Under the pieces are notes generated by a model, which was not told where the DNA came from, ran no database searches, and was given only the letters and a program-made list of their open reading frames with translations. Shown piece after piece: positions 1 to 6,300 of a DNA stretch of 8,029 nt. Position numbers and translations under genes: made by a program. This DNA comes from Chloroflexota bacterium (GTDB taxonomy: Bacteria; Chloroflexota; Anaerolineae; UBA1429), in NCBI GenBank assembly GCA_012513725.1, contig JAAZBQ010000159.1:1-8029 (forward strand), read 5' to 3'. The stretch's first letter is position 1. Every line of letters begins with the position of its first letter.

Positions 1-674
1 ATCGGCCGCCCACCCTGGCGGAGCACCTGGGCGGCGTTCGAGTACGAGTTCGCGTTGCGGATCTTGCCTGGGGTCAGGGGGGCGTCGATCGCCACCACCT
101 CGTCGCCGGTGGCCAGGATCCCGACCCGCGGCCGGCGATAGGCCTGCACCACGGGCCGGCCCAAGGAGGCCAGCATGCCGAGCTCGGCGGGCCCCAGTTC
201 GGCGCCCTGGGCCAACACCAGCGCGCCCTGACGGACGTCTTCGCCCGCCTCGCGGACGTTGGCGCGGAGGGGCTGCTCCTCGAACACCCGCACCCACTCG
301 CCGTCCTGCTCGGTGCGCTCAAAGGGCACCACCGCGTCGGCGCCGGGGGGCAGGGGCGCCCCGGTCATGATCCGGACGGCCGTCCCCTCGGTGACGGCCG
401 CCTCGCTCACATAGCCCGCGGCCAGGTTCTCGACGACCCGGAGCGCCACCGGGTTCGCCGGCCCGGCGCCCCGGGTATCGGCCGCGCGGAGCGCATAGCC
501 GTCCATGGCGGTGTTGGCCAGGGGCGGGATGTCGTACTCGGCGTGGATGTCCTCGGCCAGCACCTGGCCGAGCGCCTCGAGGATCGGCGTCGGCTCGGGT
601 TCCATCACCGGAACCTGCTCGAGCACCGCGGCCTGGGCCTCCTCGACGCTGAATTGCGGATAGGTCTCTCTCAT
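1..674 (-). CDS. moeA: Molybdopterin molybdenumtransferase MoeA (3' end cut by window)
   Basis: MoeA inserts molybdate into adenylylated molybdopterin, the last general step of Moco synthesis, in the cytoplasm. The frame is open from the ATG at 674 to the window edge, giving 224 of the roughly 400 residues usual for the family, so the C-terminal half is missing. Visible landmarks are TAMDGYA at residues 55-61 (its Asp matches the catalytic Asp of the E. coli MDGFA motif), RIMTGAPLPPGADAVVPFE at 101-119, GEDVRQGALVLAQGAELGPAELG at 144-166 in outline, and then RPRVGILATGDEVV (181-194), where the MogA-like molybdopterin-binding domain begins, and GKIRNANS at 203-210. The start is set by GAGGAG five bases upstream and by the family-typical N-terminus. 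It lies 9 nt after mogA, as the fourth gene of the operon. No frameshift or internal stop is seen. Confidence 0.96.
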   Translation of the reverse strand, partial: MRETYPQFSVEEAQAAVLEQVPVMEPEPTPILEALGQVLAEDIHAEYDIPPLANTAMDGYALRAADTRGAGPANPVALRVVENLAAGYVSEAAVTEGTAVRIMTGAPLPPGADAVVPFERTEQDGEWVRVFEEQPLRANVREAGEDVRQGALVLAQGAELGPAELGMLASLGRPVVQAYRRPRVGILATGDEVVAIDAPLTPGKIRNANSYSNAAQVLRQGGRP

Positions 675-679
675 GATGG

Positions 680-685
680 CTCCTC
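680..685 (-). promoter_or_regulatory. Shine-Dalgarno of moeA
   Basis: On the minus strand GAGGAG lies five bases before the moeA ATG at 674. It overlaps the mogA stop codon (TGA at 686-684), so mogA termination and moeA initiation are physically coupled. It supports the ATG at 674. Confidence 0.8.
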
Positions 686-1214
686 AGTCGCTATCGCTAC
701 CCGTCGGCCCGTGTTCCAGGCTCTCGCCCCGCAGCATCTGGAGCGCGTGGGGGAGAACGGGCCGCAGCGCCTCCATCCCCTCGCGGACCGCCTTGGGGCT
801 ACCGGGCAGGTTGATGATCAACGTCCGCCCCCGAATGCCGGCGATCCCCCGGGACAGGACGGCCAGCGGCGTCTTCTTGAGGCCCTCGATGCGCAGGAGT
901 TCGGCCAGGCCGGGCATCTCGCGCTGGATGACGGCGCGGGTGGCCTCGGGGGTCACGTCGCGGGGCGCCGGGCCGGTGCCACCGGTGGTGATCACCAGAT
1001 CCAGCCCCACCCGGTCGCACAGGTCGCGCAGGAGGACCTCGATGCGGCCCTGCTCGTCGGGCACCACGGCGGTGTGCGCCACCTCGATCCCCAGGGCCCC
1101 CAGTTCTTCGGCCAGGATCGGCCCGCTGCGGTCCTCGCGCTCGCCGGCATGGCCCTTGTCGCTGACGGTCACGGCGGCGGCGCGCGCCTTTCCGCCCGTC
1201 GGTCGATCACGCAT
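684..1214 (-). CDS. mogA: Molybdopterin adenylyltransferase, MogA/MoaB family
   Basis: This enzyme activates molybdopterin by adenylylation with ATP, giving adenylyl-molybdopterin for MoeA. The 176-residue length fits single-domain MogA/MoaB proteins (about 160-195). Family motifs are in order: AAVTVSDKG (13-21), EDRSGP (27-32), the pterin-binding loop TTGGTG (76-81) leading into RDVTPEAT (85-92), and NLPGSPKAV (135-143). The ATG overlaps the last 8 nt of moaC (ATGCGTGA) and is preceded by GGAGGG at 8 nt. The C-terminus is short and acidic (GSDSD). MogA and MoaB are hard to separate by sequence; the position just before moeA favours a MogA role. I see no missing key residue. Confidence 0.94.
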   Translation of the reverse strand: MRDRPTGGKARAAAVTVSDKGHAGEREDRSGPILAEELGALGIEVAHTAVVPDEQGRIEVLLRDLCDRVGLDLVITTGGTGPAPRDVTPEATRAVIQREMPGLAELLRIEGLKKTPLAVLSRGIAGIRGRTLIINLPGSPKAVREGMEALRPVLPHALQMLRGESLEHGPTGSDSD

Positions 1215-1725
1215 CCTGCAATCCCTCCGTGTCTGCGTCTGGCGCGGCGTCTTCCTCCAGAACGATCTCGCCGCTCTGGCCGCCCGCCTTGAACGCCAGC
1301 CGCACGTTCTCGATCCGCATGCCCCGGTCCACGGCCTTGCACATGTCGTACACGGTCAGGGCGGCGACGCTGACGGCCACCAGGGCCTCCATCTCCACGC
1401 CCGTCTTGCCGGTGGTGGCGGCCGTCGCCTCGATAGCGACCAACGCATCGGCCGGGCGCGTCGACAGCCGCACGTCGACGTGGGTCAAAAAGAGCGGGTG
1501 GCACATGGGGATCAGGCGGCCGGTCTCCTTGGCGGCCATCATGCCGGCCACCTGTGCCACGGTCAGGACGTCGCCCTTGGCGATGCGGTTCTCCTCGATG
1601 AGTGCCAGGGTCTCCGGGCGCATGTGCACCTCGCCCCGGGCGACGGCGACCCGGCGGGTGTCGCCCTTGGCGCCAACATCCACCATGCGGGCGCGCCCCT
1701 CGTGGTCGACGTGGGTCAGCGACAT
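1207..1725 (-). CDS. moaC: Cyclic pyranopterin monophosphate synthase MoaC
   Basis: MoaC converts the MoaA product 3',8-cyclo-7,8-dihydro-GTP into cyclic pyranopterin monophosphate, the second step of Moco synthesis, in the cytoplasm as a hexamer. The 172 residues match the usual size (about 155-170). Diagnostic motifs are MVDVGAKGDTRRVAVARG (14-31), AKGDVL (49-54, Lys50 matching a catalytic Lys of the family), AAKETGRLIPMCHPL (64-78), TGVEMEALVAVSVAALTVYD (108-127), with MCKAVDR running on to 134 (Lys130 the second catalytic Lys), and FKAGGQSGEIV (145-155). The ATG at 1725 is chosen because GGAGG precedes it by five bases and because the extra 53 upstream codons of the open frame overlap moaA and have no MoaC similarity. 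It begins 1 nt after the moaA stop and overlaps mogA by 8 nt. Confidence 0.97.
   Translation of the reverse strand: MSLTHVDHEGRARMVDVGAKGDTRRVAVARGEVHMRPETLALIEENRIAKGDVLTVAQVAGMMAAKETGRLIPMCHPLFLTHVDVRLSTRPADALVAIEATAATTGKTGVEMEALVAVSVAALTVYDMCKAVDRGMRIENVRLAFKAGGQSGEIVLEEDAAPDADTEGLQDA
1223..1228 (-). promoter_or_regulatory. Shine-Dalgarno of mogA
   Basis: GGAGGG on the minus strand lies eight bases before the mogA ATG at 1214, within the last codons of moaC. It fixes the mogA start and indicates translational coupling. Confidence 0.75.
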
Positions 1726-1726
1726 G

Positions 1727-2734
1727 CTAGCCTCCGATCTCCGACATGTGGCGGCCGGCGGGGGCCACGTGGTCGGCCAGGTGGTGCCCCGCAGGCTTGG
1801 CGGCCACCGCCCGCTGCAGCGCGCGCTGGATGGCGGCCTGGTCGGCGCCGGCGCGCACCAGCGCTCGGAGGTCGACCTCGTCATCTGCCAGGAGGCACAA
1901 TCGCAGCCGCCCGTCGGCCGTGAGGCGCAGCCGATTGCACGCGGCGCAAAAGTGCTGGCTCACCGCGCTGATGAACCCGATGGTGCCCGCGGCGCCAGGC
2001 AGCCGATAGTACACCGCGGGACCCAGGCCGCGCTCGGCCCGCGTGTCTTCTACCGGCGAGAGCGGTCCCAGGCTCCGCTCCAGGGTGGCCCGGGTCTCGG
2101 CGGCCGGGATGAACCCCTCGGCGCACTGGGCGGCATCTCCGTTCAGGGGCATCCACTCGATAAAGCGCACCGACCAGGGGCGCTCGAGGGTCAGCCGCGC
2201 CAGGTCCACGAGGGCGCCGTCGTTCATGCCCCGCGCCACCACGCTGTTCACCTTGATCGGCGTGAGGCCCGCGGCCTCGGCCGCCTCCAGACCTCGGAGA
2301 GCGTCCTCGACGTTGCCACAGCGGGTGATCGCCGCGTACTGCGTGGGATCCAACGTGTCGAGGCTGACGTTCACCCGGTCCAGCCCGGCGTCGGCCAGTT
2401 CCTGCGCATGCCGATCCAGGAGGGTGGCGTTGGTGGTCATGGTGATCTCGCGGACGCCGGGGACGTCGCGCAAGAGCCGCACGAGCGACGGCAGGTCCTT
2501 GCGCACCAGGGGCTCGCCGCCGGTGAGGCGCACCTTCCAGACGCCGAGGCCGGCCGCGGCGCGGACGATCCGCTCGATCTCCTCGTAGCGCAGGATGTCG
2601 TCGTGGCGCTGGCCCGGCACGCCCTCGGCGGGCATGCAGTACTGACAGCGCAGGTTGCAGCGGTCGGTTACCGACACGCGCAGGTAGGTGATGGTGCGTC
2701 CCAGGGCATCCACTAGGGGCATGGGGCCTCGCAT
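1727..2734 (-). CDS. moaA: GTP 3',8-cyclase MoaA (radical SAM)
   Basis: MoaA is the radical SAM enzyme that rearranges GTP to 3',8-cyclo-7,8-dihydro-GTP, the committed first step of Moco synthesis. All hallmarks are present in 335 residues (family about 320-345). The N-terminal [4Fe-4S] motif CxxxCxxC is at Cys26, Cys30 and Cys33 in TDRCNLRCQYC. GGEP at 72-75 is the SAM-binding strand. VRFIEWMPLNG is at 189-199. The second cluster motif Cx2Cx13C is at Cys263, Cys266 and Cys280. The protein ends in the essential C-terminal Gly-Gly (SEIGG). The start is uncertain: the outer ATG at 2734 has no clear ribosome site, while the in-frame ATG at 2722 has GAGG four bases upstream and gives the more usual N-terminus MPLVDALGR. 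I report the outer one so nothing is lost. It is the first gene of the operon, about 137 nt after the riboswitch. Confidence 0.97.
   Translation of the reverse strand: MRGPMPLVDALGRTITYLRVSVTDRCNLRCQYCMPAEGVPGQRHDDILRYEEIERIVRAAAGLGVWKVRLTGGEPLVRKDLPSLVRLLRDVPGVREITMTTNATLLDRHAQELADAGLDRVNVSLDTLDPTQYAAITRCGNVEDALRGLEAAEAAGLTPIKVNSVVARGMNDGALVDLARLTLERPWSVRFIEWMPLNGDAAQCAEGFIPAAETRATLERSLGPLSPVEDTRAERGLGPAVYYRLPGAAGTIGFISAVSQHFCAACNRLRLTADGRLRLCLLADDEVDLRALVRAGADQAAIQRALQRAVAAKPAGHHLADHVAPAGRHMSEIGG
1731..1735 (-). promoter_or_regulatory. Shine-Dalgarno of moaC
   Basis: GGAGG on the minus strand sits five bases before the ATG at 1725 and lies inside the last codons of moaA, which encode the functional C-terminal Gly-Gly region. 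It decides the moaC start against the longer open frame reaching 1884. Confidence 0.85.
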
Positions 2735-2831
2735 TCGGTGTCACGGTGCAAAGCGGCGAGTTCCGTGTGGAGGCGTGGAGGCATGGCGGAGGAGCGCTGG
2801 TTCGCGGCGGGCAGCATCCCGCGCGAGGCGC

Positions 2832-2859
2832 AAAGAAGGCGTTCCCGGCAAGGAACGCC
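2832..2859 (-). terminator. Intrinsic terminator in the moaA leader (riboswitch expression platform)
   Basis: On the minus strand GGCGTTCC (2859-2852) and GGAACGCC (2845-2838) form a perfect 8-bp stem around a 6-nt loop, followed at once by TTCTTT (2837-2832). This is a standard Rho-independent terminator. It lies about 12 nt after the aptamer and about 100 nt before moaA, so it cannot serve an upstream gene; its role is premature termination of the moa transcript. Confidence 0.82.
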
Positions 2860-2871
2860 ACGATCCGCGTC

Positions 2872-2967
2872 CTCTCCTTTCCAAGCACGGGAGGCGCGGC
2901 CGTTTCCAGTCGCACCCAATGGCCGGGGGCCGTAGACGTGAGTCGGTAGGCCCGGCGGCTCGGAGAG
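2872..2967 (-). ncRNA. Moco (molybdenum cofactor) riboswitch aptamer
   Basis: The element resembles the MOCO RNA motif known from the E. coli moaA leader, compared from memory. P1 pairs CTCTCC (2967-2962) with GGAGAG (2877-2872). After P1 comes GAGCC (E. coli has AGCC here). P2 pairs GGCC (2952-2949) with GGCC (2931-2928), its loop closing in TAC before CGG as in E. coli TACGG. P3 is at most a tiny GGCC-CCC-GGCC hairpin. The last arm is GGTGCGACTG, GAAA tetraloop, CGGCCGCGCC (2916-2893; 10 pairs with one A-C mismatch and two G-U). It is followed by TCCCGTGCTTGGAAAGG (2892-2876), which matches the E. coli TCCCGTATCTGGAAAGG at all but three places. The position before moaA is the classic one for this class. 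The paired structure is read by eye; no covariance search was run. Confidence 0.83.
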
Positions 2968-2968
2968 C

Positions 2969-2988
2969 CCGGACGATAATCCGTCCGG
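2969..2988 (-). other. 5' leader hairpin ahead of the riboswitch
   Basis: CCGGACG (2988-2982), loop GATTAT, and CGTCCGG (2975-2969) form a perfect 7-bp stem in the minus-strand RNA. It falls between the predicted transcription start (about 2995) and P1 of the aptamer (2967). There is no T tract after it, so it is not a terminator; it may protect the 5' end or keep P1 from mispairing. Confidence 0.6.
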
Positions 2989-3001
2989 TCGCTACACGGT
3001 G

Positions 3002-3030
3002 AGGATACCCGCAAGGGGCAGGGCTGTCAA
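3002..3030 (-). promoter_or_regulatory. Sigma-70-type promoter of the moa operon
   Basis: Minus strand: a perfect -35 TTGACA (3030-3025), a 17-nt spacer and TATCCT (3007-3002; 4 of 6 to TATAAT). Transcription should start near 2994-2996, about 30 nt before the aptamer. It is the only good -35/-10 pair I found upstream of moaA and is correctly placed for a riboswitch-controlled operon. Confidence 0.7.
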
Positions 3031-3083
3031 ATGCCGGGGCCTACTCGGGTGACCGTCCGAGTGTTGGCGTGCGCGCTGGACAT

Positions 3084-3213
3084 GGCGGAGCCCCCTATGG
3101 ACTGCGGCAGCCCGGCTGCCGCTTTTGTTGGGAGGGTGCGCATCCGGCCGTAGGGGCGTCGCGCCGGGCGGAAAAGCGGCAGTGGGACTGCCGCAGCCCA
3201 TAGGGGCGCCGCC
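3084..3213. repeat. Inverted pair of hairpin repeats (REP/MITE-like)
   Basis: The left copy (3084-3126, plus strand) and the right copy (3213-3172, minus strand) match at about 37 of 43 positions and face each other. Each copy reads GGCGG..CCCCTATGG, then an inner 7-bp hairpin GCGGCAG / CTGCCGC with a 5-nt loop (3104-3122 and 3176-3194), then TTTT. The differences concentrate in the loops (CCCGG and TCCCA), which is what a conserved structured element would show. The 45-nt centre holds a TAGGGGCGTCGC motif. There is no transposase. The right copy, hairpin plus TTTT on the minus strand, could act as a second terminator for the surface-protein gene. Confidence 0.7.
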
Positions 3214-3250
3214 CCTGGCAGGTAGCCGTCGCCGCCGGGCAGAGGGCCTT

Positions 3251-3273
3251 CTCTGGACTGGTGCAGTCCAGAG
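3251..3273. repeat. Third, diverged hairpin repeat of the same family
   Basis: CTCTGGACT and AGTCCAGAG form a perfect 9-bp stem with loop GGTGC. It is followed by GGGGCATCGCACCCC, the same kind of tail (AGGGGC-NYCGC-NCC) that flanks the two neighbouring hairpins, so it looks like another member of the same small repeat family. No gene is seen here. Confidence 0.55.
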
Positions 3274-3305
3274 GGGCATCGCACCCCGACGCACGCCACA
3301 GGACA

Positions 3306-3342
3306 GAGCCCCGCCCGAGCCAAGTTGGCTCGGGCGGGGCTC
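3306..3342 (-). terminator. Terminator hairpin after the surface-protein gene
   Basis: A perfect 16-bp GC-rich inverted repeat (3306-3321 against 3327-3342), extendable by two A-T pairs in the AAGTT loop, begins 30 nt after the TAG at 3375-3373. There is no T tract on either strand, as is common for terminators in GC-rich genomes. The position and very high stability support termination of the upstream gene, and insulation of the moa promoter. Confidence 0.75.
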
Positions 3343-3372
3343 GTCGTGCGGCCGGTCAGCCTCGCGGGGGGC

Positions 3373-6300
3373 CTAGCGCCCCGTGCCCGCGGTGGTGATC
3401 CGTCGGCGCAGGAGCCAGGCGCCGGTCAGCGCCACGCCCAGCAGGCCCAGGCCCACCAGCGCGCTGCCCCAGGTGCCCGCTCCAGAGTCCATCCCGCCGG
3501 TCTGCGGCAGGCTGGGCACCGCCGGCACCGGCGTGGGGGCCGGCGGCGTCCCGTTGTCCATCAACTGGAAGTAGATGGTCCGCGACTGGCAGCGGCCAAA
3601 GCTCACGCTCGTGCTCGACAGGGCCTTGAGCTGCCACCGGGCGGGATCGAGGTCCGCAGGCAGCTGCGGCTCGACGTTCACCGTCCAGGTCTCGCCCTCC
3701 CCGGGCCAGAAGGTCCAGGTCGCCTGCGGCTCGCCAAAGGCGTTCATCGCCGTGTGCTGCGTCGGCTGCTCGGCGCCGGAGGCCCAGGCCTTTACCGGGA
3801 TGCCGTTCCAACCGCCGTAGATGATCACGGCCACGTCCGAGCGCACGCAGGCCTCCGGCTCGGGCTCCGGCTCTTGCTCAAAGTCCTTGAGCCGCACGTC
3901 GTGGCTGTCCGACACGGGCCCGGTCTCGTCCGAGTCGGCCGTGGCGACGTTGTGGATCATCAGGTCGCTGGTGAGGTCCGCCTCGCCCACGGTGTAGGTG
4001 AGGGTGAACTCGTGCGGCGCACCCGGCGCCAGCGCCTCGAGCGTCTCGCCAAAGCCCAGCCGCTCGTCCACTACCACCACGTTGTGCAGCGTCACGTTCC
4101 CGACGTTGGTCACCACGATCTTGTAGGTGATCTCGTCACCGACCTCGGCCTCCTCCGGCCCGGTCTTGTCGATGGCCAGCGCCGGCCCGGTGATGATCGG
4201 GACGTCCCAGGAGTCCTGGACCGTCGCCACATCCGGGTGGCTGGCGGTTGCCGTGTTGAGCACCGGCCCGGGCAGGTCCGCCTCGGTGACGGGGCCGTAG
4301 GAGCCACTCAGGGTCTCCGTCGCCCCGGGGGCCAAGGAGGCGATGGTCTCCTCCAGGCCCAGTTTGGCATCCACCACCCGGACGTTCTCCAGCGTCACGT
4401 CGCCGGTGTTCTTGACCGCGATGGTGTACGGGATCGTGCCGCCGATGACCACCGTCGCGGGACCGGTCTTGGTGATCTGGAGGCCAGGGTTGGCGCCCAG
4501 CTCCACCGTCCAGGTGTCCTGGACCTCGCCGGCCTGCGCCTGGCTGGCCGTCGCGGTGTTCACGATGGGCCCGGGCAGGTCCGCCTCGGTGACGGGGCCG
4601 TAGGAGCCAGTGAAGCTCTCCGAGGCGCCCGCCGCCAGCAGCGCGATCGTCTTGCTCAGCCCTAACTTGGCGTCGGTCACGGTGACGTTCGCCAGGTCCG
4701 TCTCGCCGGTGTTGGTGACCTTGATCGTGTAGACGATGGTGTCACCGATCTGGGCGGAGGCGGGGCCGGTCTTGTCGATGGCCAGGCCCACCTGGGGCAC
4801 GTAGAACTCATAGTTCACGGTGACCGTCCAGGCGTCGCTGACGGGCTCCGTCTGGTCCGAGTCGGCGGTCGCCGTGTTCACGATCTGGAAGGAGGTGTCC
4901 TCCTCGCCCAAGCCCTCGGGGATGTCGCCCTCGGTCACGGTGTAGGTACCCTCGACGGTCTTGGATGCGCCGGGCGCCAAGTTGCCGACGTTCTGGTCGA
5001 TCCCCAGCATCGGGTCGGTGACGATGACGTTGGTCAGGGTCACGTCGCCGGCGTTGGTCACCACGATCTCGTACGCCAGCACCGCGCCCATCTGCTGCGG
5101 GCTGTCGGGGCCCGTCTTGGTGATGGCGAGCACCGGGTTGGAGCCCACCGCCACCGTGGCGGTGTCTTCAGCGGTCACCGGCTCCTGCAGGGTGTTCACC
5201 GCGGAGACCGTGGCCACGTTCACGATCGGGCCGGGCAGGTCGCCCTCCGCCACCACGTGGGTGGCCGTGCCGCTGGTCGAGGCGCCCGGTGCGAGCGTAT
5301 CGACGGGGAGCGTGATGGCGCCCAGCACGTCGTCCACCAGCGTGAGGTCGTAGAGGGTGACGTTGCCGGTGTTGGCCACGTCATAGGTGTAGGCGATGGT
5401 CTCATCGATGTCGGCATAGGTCACCGACGGCGTCTTGGTCAGGCTGAGGCCATTGGTGTACGTGAGCGTCACCGAGGCCGTAGCGGTTGCCGTGAGGGTC
5501 TCAGGCGCCACCAGCATCAGCGCCTGCGGCGGGGCGGTGGAGGCCGTCGCCGTGGCCACGTTCACGATCGGCCCCGGCAGGTCCTCCTCCGTCACGACGT
5601 GCTTGGCAGTGGCCGTCGCCTGGGCGCCGGGCTCCAGGACCTCCGGGATGGATAGCTTGCCGAGAAGATCATCCTCCAGGGTAGCATCGTACAGCGTCAC
5701 GTCACCGGTGTTCCGGACGACGTAGGTGTAGGTGATCTCGTCGCCGACGGTCGCCGTCTCGGGGTCCGCGGTCTTGACCACGCTGAGGCCTACGGCCACT
5801 TGCGTGTAGGTCACCGTCGCCGTGGCCTTGGCAGTGTCGGTCTTGCCGTCCGCTTCTGCGGTAGCAGAGAACTCGTTCACGTGGGCGGCGCCAGGCTCGC
5901 CCCCGGGCACCGCCAAGGTGGCGTCAAAGGCGCAGGAAGCGCCGGCCGCCAGGACCGTCCCCACCTGGCAGTCCGCATCGCCGGCCAACGCGCCGAACTG
6001 GTCGTCGTCCAGCGCGGTGATGGTAACCGCCGTGCAGCCCTCGTTCTTGACCTGGTAGGTGAACGTCACGTCGGCGCCCGTCTCCGGCACGGAGGTCGGG
6101 TTGGCCGTCTTGGTCACCGAGATCTCTGGGGGCTTGTTCTCCGTCAGCACGATGCTGGCCGTGCTCGAGCAACCGTTGGCGCCGGTCACCACCACCGAGT
6201 ATGTACCCGGCTCGGTCACACTGATCGACGGCGTGGTCGCAGCCGTGTTCCAGAGGTACGTGAACGGACCCGTTCCCACGTCGGGGGTCAGGACGGCCGT

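Noticed and set aside
1726..1884. Longer MoaC with 53 extra N-terminal residues
   Set aside because: The extension overlaps moaA, has no MoaC similarity and lacks a ribosome site, while the ATG at 1725 has GGAGG at five bases.
673..1923. Long plus-strand open frame (416 codons) across mogA, moaC and the end of moaA
   Set aside because: It lies antisense to three genes with full family motifs, its translation is Arg/Ser/Pro-rich and low in complexity, and it has no recognisable domain. It is a GC-rich shadow frame.
1229..2716. Plus-strand open frame (495 codons) antisense to moaC and moaA
   Set aside because: Same reasoning: the opposite strand encodes complete MoaC and MoaA, and this frame has no motif or ribosome site.
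2738..2831. A small leader peptide gene or second regulatory RNA between the terminator and moaA
   Set aside because: Only short frames without ribosome sites are present. Several CCTCC runs occur in the minus-strand RNA, but I see no convincing structure around them.
1881..3014. Minus-strand open frame of 377 codons covering the moa promoter, riboswitch and part of moaA
   Set aside because: Its start overlaps the -10 region, so the codon would not be transcribed from the predicted promoter, and within moaA it is out of frame with the radical SAM motifs.
3104..3126. Plus-strand hairpin followed by TTTTGTT as a terminator of a plus-strand gene
   Set aside because: There is no plus-strand gene upstream of it; it is better explained as one copy of the inverted hairpin-repeat pair, although it might still stop antisense transcription.
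3084..3287. CRISPR-like repeat array
   Set aside because: The units are in both orientations, differ in sequence and spacing, and have no uniform spacers.
3325..4665. Plus-strand open frame (446 codons) over the terminator and the end of the surface-protein gene
   Set aside because: It begins inside the terminator hairpin and is antisense to the LPQTG and DUF11-type modules. Its His/Gly/Arg-rich translation is an artefact of the repeat codons.
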